Shown here one piece after another: positions 57,400 through 64,000 of a stretch of DNA of 64,000 nt. The position numbers were made by a program, and so were the translations under genes. Every line of letters starts with the position of its first letter. The stretch's first letter is position 1. Below the pieces are notes generated by a model, which searched no databases, was not told the origin of the DNA, and saw only the letters and a program-made list of their open reading frames with translations. This DNA is from Pholiota molesta (Eukaryota > Basidiomycota > Agaricomycetes > Agaricales > Strophariaceae): assembly GCA_014925825.1 (NCBI GenBank), contig JACGCK010000177.1:29517-93516 (forward strand), given 5' to 3'.

Positions 57400-57655
57400 T
57401 TCGGCACACGGGGTAGCGAACAAAAAGACAATTGAAAGACTTAGAATTCACTGGGGCGACTGTCTACTGCGTACATGGCTTTTATACCTACGAGTAAATA
57501 GTCACGAGATAAAGTAAAAATAGCTAAGGAGCGACAGGGGTAGGAGGTGGAGAAATAGCATATGGAAATCAAAGATAAAATGAAATAAAAGGAGTGTGGT
57601 GCGGTCTGAGCTCAGAAACATGGATAGAGTCCGAAAAGGGTATCGATTCGTTACA
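57400..57655 (-). repeat. Part of the 3' LTR of the Ty3/gypsy element
   Basis: Directly after the pol stop (57716-57718) the minus strand shows a purine-rich tract GGAGGGCGGG followed by TGTAACG at 57655, the usual polypurine tract and LTR start. A TATAAAAG box at 57479-57486 would be the LTR promoter. The far boundary is not visible because the 5' LTR lies outside the window. Confidence 0.6.
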
Positions 57656-57715
57656 CCCGCCCTCCAGGGTTTGTGTAGCAAAGCCTATGTGAATGTGGGA
57701 GGCTCGAAAGGGGGT

Positions 57716-60700
57716 TTAAGTGGAAGGGCCCGCCGCCGGCGCGCTATCAATGACCATGGACTGATCATCAGGAACAGTAGTGATTGACGCCGTGCATGGC
57801 CCGGTGTGGTGTGGGGTGTGGGTGCAGGTGGATCGGGCGCGGCGGCGGCCATAGTGCGTGGCCGCATACATGCGACGTCGAGTTTCCGCGGCGGCGGCGA
57901 CAAACAGCATGTCTTGAATTAGCGGAGATGCGGTGTCGAGCCGAGACAAAGGGTTGATTGGCGCTGGGCGCCTAGATTTGGGTTTCTTTGCCTTGCGCGT
58001 ATTGGCGACAACGGAAGGAGGTGTTGCGGCGCACGAAGTCGCGGTGGGGGAAGAGTTGGCGACTACGGGGAAGAAGTCCTCAATGGTGATGTGGTCGCCA
58101 AACCGGTTGTACCGGCTTTCAGGCTTGTCCCAATGAGCGAAACGGCTCGGAGTGGTCGCATACTGCGCGAAGAGTTTCGCATGGGAGGTGTACCCCGTAG
58201 GCTCGAGGGGTATGATGACGGTGTCATCGGCAGCCGCGCGTATCTTGGAGTCGTAAGCGCAACGCGCAATCAGTTCTGCGCGGCTGACGGTGTCGACGGC
58301 AGATGCGAAACGAGGGTCGACACCTGGTTCGGCGAAGGTGATAGTGTCCGCCGAAAGTCGGTGGACGGCTGGATGGTCGATGGTAGGCCATCCGCGGTCG
58401 GGGACGTGCGTAGACATAGATGTTGAGCTCGACGGGTCGCAAGGAAAGTTTGTGTATGTAATAGAAGTGGGGGGTGAGGAATCAAAAAAGTCAAAGTCGG
58501 AAGAATTTATAGAAGAATCGGAAGAGTAGCCATAGTCATAGGACAGTGAGTATAATTGAATCTCCCGATCTACGGAAGGAGGTACTCCCTGTCCCTTGGG
58601 TAGCTCATGGATATCATGCACTCCCAGTAAATCCAGATAAATTACCAGAGCTTGCAACTCAGCTATCTGATGATATGGGAGCCAGGTGATATCACCCGCT
58701 TTCCATTTTATTTCAAACAAAGATTTATCCCGAGCTCCACAGTGCGATAATATTTTATCGACTGCCCATTCGCCCTCAGCTTCACCGTTTTGGTTTAGCT
58801 GTTCGTCCAGCCGACCCGGAAATAATCGATCATCATTTGGGATATGGATACGAAGCAGAGACGCATGGAATACATCATGCACTCCTCTTTGCTTTAAATT
58901 TTGGGGCAGATCCAATCGGAAAGATTGGTTCTTGAAGTCCCTAATAATTCGATAGGGGCCTATAAATTTGGGCACCAATTTTCTGGCAAGGCCCTTGGGG
59001 AAAGTGATATTTTTTGTGGAGAGATACACGAGGTCTCCTTCACTGAACGGCGCCAATTGCCGTTTGCGGTTTGCATCACGCGTTTGCTTGACGCGCGCTG
59101 CAAGAATACTATCATGAGCCGCCATTAATGCAAGTTTTTTATTCAATGCAAATCTGCGTACAGACGGGAACTCGCTTTCGTCGGCAGAGTTCCAAATCAT
59201 TGAGCGCGGCAGCGTTCCGTGATTCAGAAAGAACGGTGCATATCCGGTACTCTCAGAACGTGCCGAATTTATTGCGAATTCGATTGCAGGCAATTTGGAC
59301 ACCCAGTCCATCTGTTTAGGTCCGACACATTGTCGCAGCATTTGTGTAACTGTGCGATTAGCGCGCTCAGTCGAGCCATCAGTTTGCGGGTGATAGGCGC
59401 TCGACATTTTTAGACGTGTTCCCATCAGCGCGTGCAAGTGTGACCAGAAGATACTGGTGAACAACACATCGCGATCACTGATAATGTTCTTTGGAAGTCC
59501 ATGCAATTTGTAGACTTCCTCGAACATTAATTCTGCTACTTGACGAGCATTGTAGTTTGTACGGCTCGGAATGAGATGTACCATAGATGTTAATAAACAT
59601 ATGACGACAGTAATCGAATCATATGTTCCATCACGGTTACTCGACTCGGGCAAGGGCCCAACAAAGTCGATACCGATCGATTCCCAAGGTAAACCTGGGA
59701 TTGGCAGCGGGTTCAAAAGCCCAAACGGTTTCTGATTACTTGGTTTACTGCGCTTGCACGTCGAGCAGCTCTCGCAGAATGATTTGGTATCGGCGACCAT
59801 GTCCTTCCACCATACATGGTCGCGCAGATAGTCCAACGTCTTGGCAGCGCCCAAGTGCGCGAGCATGGAATGCGCCTCGGAGATTACGATCTCACGAGCG
59901 CTTCTTCCACTGATCAAAACCTTCGGAATGCACAGCAATCGAAGCCCGCGTTCGCGCAAGTACACAAGGTCATTCTGGACTTCGAAGTTCCGGAATTCTT
60001 TTGGTTTGCTCAAGATATTCCCAAAGAACGAGTCTTCGCCGTATCGTCCCTTCACACCTTCGACGAGGTCAACGCCGTCGACGCTCTGAGTGATGAAGGT
60101 CAGCAAATCCGTGTCAGGTTCAACGACAGATTCAGCTGGTAAGTTCTCCACTAAGCTTGCTTCAGCTCGTGGTGACTGAGAAGGTTGGGCATGGGTACTA
60201 CTCCCGCCCTCCTTTCGTTCTCCAGGTCCTCGAAGAACGAAACGATTCCGCATCCGCGCAGCGAACTCGCCAGACGTCTCAGGACGTCCAGTCTCTGCAG
60301 GAGCCACCTCCTTACGCGCCCTCCGCACGGCGGCGCGCGCTTCAATTCCAGCGAGCACCGGCATCGCGTTCAACATCACCTCAGTGTCGTCATCCACGAC
60401 GTCGTGATAGGTGTACTCGCTTCGTGCGCGCTCAGTTCCAGGTGCGTCGTTCGAATACATGCGCGACAGCGCGTCCGCGACGACGTTCTCACTGCCTGGA
60501 ACGTAGATCACCTCGAAGTCAAACGAGGAAATCTTTTCCACCCAGCGCGCTTGCCGGCCGGAGAGGTTTTTCTGGTTCAACAGGTACGTCAGACCCTTGT
60601 GGTCTGTAACCCATTTGAACCTGACCCCTTGCAGGATGTCCTTATGCCGCAGCATCGTCTCGATGCCCGCGAGCATTTCAATCTCATGGACCGGATAATT

Positions 60701-63385
60701 CTGCTGAGCAGAATTCAGTTTGGCCGAATAGAACGCCGCAATACGGGCGGTCTTCCAGTCAGGGCCCTGGCTAACCAGGCCAGAGATTCCCGTAGCGCAC
60801 CCATCCGTCACCATCCAGATGGGATCGGCGTCCTTCGCATATCTCAAAGGCACTCGGCGATGCTCGCGCGCTTCGTGTACTAGGCGCTTAACGTCCTCAA
60901 ACGCGCGCTGCTCCGTGTAAGTCCATCGGAACGGCACTGTATCTCCAGTTAATGACGTCAAAATGCCCATAGGCAAACGAACGCCTGGGACATCGTCGGC
61001 GAGATAGCCCACAGTCCCCAGAAAGCCCCGCAAAAGGTCGCGGTTCGTTGGGACCTTCCAGCTGATCACCGCGTCGACTTTAGCGCCGTCCATACGGATG
61101 CCGTCATCATCGATCAGGCGACCCAAGATCTTCAACTCAGGCTCAATGAAATGCAGCTTCCCTTTACTAAGGTAAAGCTTCTCGCGCTTCAAGATGTCAA
61201 TTATCATCTTAACATGCTGAACATGTTCTTCCAGCGTACGCGAATAAATGACGATGTCATCCAGGTAGATATCCATGAAGCGCCCAATAAACGCCGAGAA
61301 TAAGTGGTCCATTAATGCTTGGTATGTCGCTGGTGCATTACAATCGCCGATCTGAATGACCAGGCTAACCATGTTGCCGTCCGGCGTTGTCACCGTAGAT
61401 CGGTCGACGTGCTCAGGGACAATTCGTATCTGCTCGTACGCGGACTTCATGTCCATTGACGAACGGAATGGATAACTGGCGCAACGGCGCAGCATCCCAT
61501 CGATATCAGGTAAGGGCGATGTCAATTTGACGGTATTTTTATTGCGCTCACGCAGATCTACGACAGTACGCAGCTCTGCTGGCGCGTCGCCCTTCCGCGG
61601 CTTCGGGATCAGCAACATGGGCACAGTGTTGCCCGCCGATGTAATCCGCCACCGTCCCGTTTTAAGGTACGCGTCGCGCTTCTCAGCCCACTGCTCACGA
61701 AAAGCTTCAGGGCAGCGCGACGGCCTCCAAGGATATTTTTTATCCACATCAATCAACGGTATGGTATGATTGATCTCTCTCATGGGCGGCAATTCCGTTT
61801 CAATAACTTCCTTGCACAGCGGCGCGGCATACTCGCGTAGTTCCTGGCGGGCGGCTTCCACAGGATCCGAATGTATGTCTATGGCGCTAGCCACGTACTT
61901 CATATCCTGCCCTGTAAGGATCGGAAGCGCGTCGTCGCTGCCAATAATGACACGCGCAGGATTAAATCCCACGCAGACGCGATGTTGGTACATCCACGGC
62001 GTCCCTAGTATTAAATCGTAGTTGCTGATATTGGCAATATCCAATGTACGATCCTCTTTTATGGTCTGATATTCCAACTGCACGGTCGTGCGTGCATTGA
62101 CTTTCGACCGCGACCCTTGAACCGCGAGTTGCAGGGTAAGCGGGCTCTCCATTTCCTCACGCTTAAGCTTAAGCTGATCCGCGAGGGTGGATGATATGAA
62201 ATCGCCAAGCGATCCGGAATCCAACAGCGCCCTAGCGGGCTGTCCGTTGACGGTAGTCGTTACCACCACCGGCTTGGGTAGTGCCCGGCGCTTATCCTTG
62301 ACCATAGCCGCGTTGCGTTGAAGCCCCGCGTACTTACTACGGTCGACCTGAATCCCGGACACTTCGATCACAGGGGATTTGATGGGACCAACTCTCGATC
62401 CTGCTGGATCACAGAGCTCTAATTGGTACAGTATCCGCCCATACCACTCTCCAATTCTGAACTTTGGTGAGTGAAGCTGAGACTTAGGAATCTTCGTTGA
62501 TAAACAACAAAAATAATCTCTGATCTCATAGTGGAACGAATCCTCCGGCGCCAAATGAACGACTTCAAATCGTGCCGCTTCCATGCTCTCGCGCGTGTGT
62601 TCGGATGAGTACGGTGCATGCGCGAGCAACAGGCGCTCAGCGTGCCGCTCGACGACGTCACCCATCAAGGTCTGCGAGTACCGCTCGGTTCTCAGCCATT
62701 CATTAGCATATTCGCCTGGCATGTAGATTCCCATTTGATCAATACACTGTTCAGCATACCACTTTCCAATAGAAAAGCGTGGCAATCGTAAAATGTCAGA
62801 ATGAATCCAATATTCGACGCCGCGTTTACGGTCGAACACGGTGTACATCCCAGACTCGGCATGCCGGGTGATATCGAACCGAGGTTTTCCTGTCGCCGTA
62901 GGATTTATCCACATGTCTGTGTCCCCGGGATATGGTTGACACTGCTCGAGCACGAACTGAATTCGGCGCCCTAGTACGTCACCCATGGTTTTCAAACCCT
63001 GACCACCCCATTCGGGTCCGGCCACGGAGTTATTCCACTCCTCGCTCAGAGGATCTTCGTGGGTATTCGGTGGCTCGTAAACGGGCGCGTGGTCGGCGTA
63101 CGTTTCCTCGTACCGCCCCGAACGAACCACCTGTTCTCGATACCAACGAACGAGATTAAAGTTCGGTTCACCGAACAGTTTTCTACCAATCGTAGTTTGT
63201 AGATCCAAGTCATAATCATGAATAATGTATGAGTCTGGGTTGGGTCCCACACTAGTAGGATCAACTGCAAATCTGCCCAATATTTCATGTTCACCCTTGC
63301 ATGGGGGGTAACTGGAATAAATTCCCTCTTTGAGTAGTTCAAGCAGATGCCAACGCAGCACTTGACCCATGCAGCGACGAGGCAA
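57716..63385 (-). CDS. Ty3/gypsy polyprotein (protease, RT, RNase H, integrase, chromodomain-like)
   Basis: The frame is 1889 codons. Residues 1-330 hold three copies of a roughly 80-residue module (see the repeat entry). The aspartic protease motif is ALLDSGS (about 387-392). Reverse transcriptase has the first aspartate in SSMDMKSAYEQI and the active site IYLDDIVIY (about 706-714). RNase H acidic residues are VTDG (861), HEIEM (901-903) and TDHKG (928). The integrase zinc motif starts EAHSMLAHLGAAKT and ends SCSTCK; its D,D,E triad is IGIDFVGPLP, IISDRDVLF and DGSTERANRT. A chromodomain-like segment (about 1535-1590, EWAVDKILSHCGA, ITWLPYHQI) follows. About 290 residues of Ser/Thr/Pro-rich sequence with a basic stretch (RKAKKPKSRRP) extend beyond it. 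This is more than is usual for the class. The first ATG is not necessarily the real start, because the frame probably follows from the upstream one. Confidence 0.93.
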   Translation of the reverse strand: MPRRCMGQVLRWHLLELLKEGIYSSYPPCKGEHEILGRFAVDPTSVGPNPDSYIIHDYDLDLQTTIGRKLFGEPNFNLVRWYREQVVRSGRYEETYADHAPVYEPPNTHEDPLSEEWNNSVAGPEWGGQGLKTMGDVLGRRIQFVLEQCQPYPGDTDMWINPTATGKPRFDITRHAESGMYTVFDRKRGVEYWIHSDILRLPRFSIGKWYAEQCIDQMGIYMPGEYANEWLRTERYSQTLMGDVVERHAERLLLAHAPYSSEHTRESMEAARFEVVHLAPEDSFHYEIRDYFCCLSTKIPKSQLHSPKFRIGEWYGRILYQLELCDPAGSRVGPIKSPVIEVSGIQVDRSKYAGLQRNAAMVKDKRRALPKPVVVTTTVNGQPARALLDSGSLGDFISSTLADQLKLKREEMESPLTLQLAVQGSRSKVNARTTVQLEYQTIKEDRTLDIANISNYDLILGTPWMYQHRVCVGFNPARVIIGSDDALPILTGQDMKYVASAIDIHSDPVEAARQELREYAAPLCKEVIETELPPMREINHTIPLIDVDKKYPWRPSRCPEAFREQWAEKRDAYLKTGRWRITSAGNTVPMLLIPKPRKGDAPAELRTVVDLRERNKNTVKLTSPLPDIDGMLRRCASYPFRSSMDMKSAYEQIRIVPEHVDRSTVTTPDGNMVSLVIQIGDCNAPATYQALMDHLFSAFIGRFMDIYLDDIVIYSRTLEEHVQHVKMIIDILKREKLYLSKGKLHFIEPELKILGRLIDDDGIRMDGAKVDAVISWKVPTNRDLLRGFLGTVGYLADDVPGVRLPMGILTSLTGDTVPFRWTYTEQRAFEDVKRLVHEAREHRRVPLRYAKDADPIWMVTDGCATGISGLVSQGPDWKTARIAAFYSAKLNSAQQNYPVHEIEMLAGIETMLRHKDILQGVRFKWVTDHKGLTYLLNQKNLSGRQARWVEKISSFDFEVIYVPGSENVVADALSRMYSNDAPGTERARSEYTYHDVVDDDTEVMLNAMPVLAGIEARAAVRRARKEVAPAETGRPETSGEFAARMRNRFVLRGPGERKEGGSSTHAQPSQSPRAEASLVENLPAESVVEPDTDLLTFITQSVDGVDLVEGVKGRYGEDSFFGNILSKPKEFRNFEVQNDLVYLRERGLRLLCIPKVLISGRSAREIVISEAHSMLAHLGAAKTLDYLRDHVWWKDMVADTKSFCESCSTCKRSKPSNQKPFGLLNPLPIPGLPWESIGIDFVGPLPESSNRDGTYDSITVVICLLTSMVHLIPSRTNYNARQVAELMFEEVYKLHGLPKNIISDRDVLFTSIFWSHLHALMGTRLKMSSAYHPQTDGSTERANRTVTQMLRQCVGPKQMDWVSKLPAIEFAINSARSESTGYAPFFLNHGTLPRSMIWNSADESEFPSVRRFALNKKLALMAAHDSILAARVKQTRDANRKRQLAPFSEGDLVYLSTKNITFPKGLARKLVPKFIGPYRIIRDFKNQSFRLDLPQNLKQRGVHDVFHASLLRIHIPNDDRLFPGRLDEQLNQNGEAEGEWAVDKILSHCGARDKSLFEIKWKAGDITWLPYHQIAELQALVIYLDLLGVHDIHELPKGQGVPPSVDREIQLYSLSYDYGYSSDSSINSSDFDFFDSSPPTSITYTNFPCDPSSSTSMSTHVPDRGWPTIDHPAVHRLSADTITFAEPGVDPRFASAVDTVSRAELIARCAYDSKIRAAADDTVIIPLEPTGYTSHAKLFAQYATTPSRFAHWDKPESRYNRFGDHITIEDFFPVVANSSPTATSCAATPPSVVANTRKAKKPKSRRPAPINPLSRLDTASPLIQDMLFVAAAAETRRRMYAATHYGRRRARSTCTHTPHHTGPCTASITTVPDDQSMVIDSAPAAGPST

Positions 63386-63660
63386 TTCGGGCTTAATCAG
63401 ACCAAGCGCCCGGCTCGGCGCTTAGCGTACCATCCGCCCAGATCAAAATATTCATTGTGAATCAGCGCCATAGGCACTCCAATACAGAAATTGGTAAGAT
63501 CGTCATGAATAAGATATCTACGCTTGCGCGTAGCCTTTTCAACAAAGAAACGATGGTTCTCGGTGAAATAATCCGTAGGATACCTTACATCCCCTGGATA
63601 GGGACGGCATTTGTTCAGCAACTCGGTTGCGCGAATAGCATATGCGTCACCGATGTGATC
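62425..63660 (-). repeat. Four degenerate copies of an 80-100-residue module at the front of the gypsy polyprotein
   Basis: The modules are at about 63400-63660, 63120-63375, 62740-62990 and 62425-62665. Shared features in order: an opening (I/M)G(D/Q)V.. with R and LL; PYPGD or PY; RF.V; Y.I.D or IHDD; a final P.F.IG.WY (IGKWYAEQC, IGEWYGRIL, LGGWYAKRR, LVRWYREQV). The copies are strongly diverged in sequence but keep order and spacing. I do not recognise the module in standard gag proteins. Confidence 0.65.
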
Positions 63661-63693
63661 TCGCGGATATCGTATGTATTCGTCATCTTCCAA
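63397..63693 (-). CDS. Gag-side fragment of the gypsy element, in a different frame from pol
   Basis: A frame of about 98 codons (EDDEYIRYPRDHIGDAYAIR and onward) carries the first copy of the N-terminal module and ends RRAGRLV-stop at 63397. The pol frame is open across the same junction and reads RRARALGLIKPELPRR, so the two join by a -1 shift near 63400-63420. This may be a programmed frameshift or a one-base indel. No canonical slippery heptamer is obvious. Confidence 0.6.
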   Translation of the reverse strand: MEDDEYIRYPRDHIGDAYAIRATELLNKCRPYPGDVRYPTDYFTENHRFFVEKATRKRRYLIHDDLTNFCIGVPMALIHNEYFDLGGWYAKRRAGRLV

Positions 63694-64000
63694 CGGGCGC
63701 GCCGTCAGAGGTTTAGTTCAGGCGCACAGTTCTCATCTTCCGAAGACGACGTAACTTCCGCCGATTCCGAATCTGGCGGCTTATCCGCTCGTGCGCGCAT
63801 GGTCCCAGCCCGTAATATCGTTCAATTTCTTCCAGGGCTGGGTCATCCAACGACCATATCATCTCGCTTGTGGCACTCAAGCCACTTATTGACTCATCGT
63901 CGGAAGATCCAAGTCATCCGAATCGAATCCGACATCCTCCAAGTCAATGAATCCCAGTGGTAAGCTGTCGAGAACTTCCACAAACGGATCCGATTCATCC
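63694..64000. other. Upstream part of the gypsy element, broken frames
   Basis: On the minus strand an acidic stretch (DESDPFVEVLDSLPLGFIDL) is open from the window edge to a stop at about 63893. Several stops then precede the next open frame. It should belong to gag, but the window ends before it can be interpreted. Confidence 0.4.

Larger units (their letters stand above)
57400..64000 (-). mobile_element. Ty3/gypsy LTR retrotransposon (runs off the window end)
   Basis: The internal region reads right to left, from beyond 64000 to 57716, and is followed by the 3' LTR start at 57655. Protease, reverse transcriptase, RNase H, integrase and a chromodomain-like segment occur in the Ty3/gypsy order. 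The pol frame has no stop in 1889 codons and all catalytic residues are in place, so this copy is probably young. The 5' LTR, primer-binding site and the beginning of the gag region lie outside the window. Confidence 0.9.

Noticed and set aside
56966..57451. 161-codon minus-strand frame downstream of the gypsy element
   Set aside because: It lies in the probable LTR region and shows no protein-like conservation.

Overview
The window is nuclear DNA of a basidiomycete fungus, most likely an Agaricomycete. The evidence is dense short GT-AG introns (mostly 50-90 nt), a four-copper secreted laccase, a NACHT-ankyrin protein with the linker typical of mushroom NLR-like proteins, a Set1 methyltransferase and a Ty3/gypsy element. 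There are no prokaryotic features.

Layout. 1-3.5 kb: gene-poor, with an intron-containing tRNA-Asn. 3.5-8.7 kb (-): SET1, fully modelled with six exons. 9.5-33.7 kb: a tandem family of polytopic membrane proteins, all on the minus strand. Three copies are intact, one has a single-base frameshift, one is a pseudogene and one is a 5' relic. This cluster is riddled with non-autonomous DNA transposons: two copies of a hAT-like element with 8-bp target duplications and GTGCGTGCA-rich ends, a 1.14-kb fold-back element and a TA-flanked 0.82-kb element both nested in the second hAT copy, and a 306-bp TA-flanked MITE. Lying inside or beside the cluster are a short-chain dehydrogenase/reductase, an Fe(II)/2-oxoglutarate oxygenase (with a broken duplicate at 20.2 kb) and an F-box protein.

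34.9-37.7 kb: the housekeeping pair ATP3 (mitochondrial F1 gamma) and eIF2-beta, divergently transcribed from a 162-bp promoter. 38.1 kb: an intron-containing tRNA-Met. 38.7-42.2 kb (-): a large serine/proline-rich protein with C-terminal membrane segments; its reading frame is discontinuous. 43.3-44.7 kb: a graveyard holding an ATP3 pseudogene and an ABC-transporter fragment. 44.9-48.9 kb (+): a 12-exon C2/NACHT/ankyrin NLR-like gene whose ankyrin repeats are nearly identical. 49.7-51.6 kb (-): a second F-box-type gene. 53.0-53.3 kb (-): a tiny three-exon secreted-protein gene. 53.8-56.1 kb (+): laccase, 14 exons. 57.4 kb to the window end (-): a Ty3/gypsy retrotransposon with an intact 1889-codon pol frame, an unusual N-terminal repeat module and a C-terminal extension.

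Exon models were built by hand from splice signals and conserved protein motifs. Where totals are given, the exon phases close to an uninterrupted frame. Family assignments rest on recognised motifs, not on a database search.
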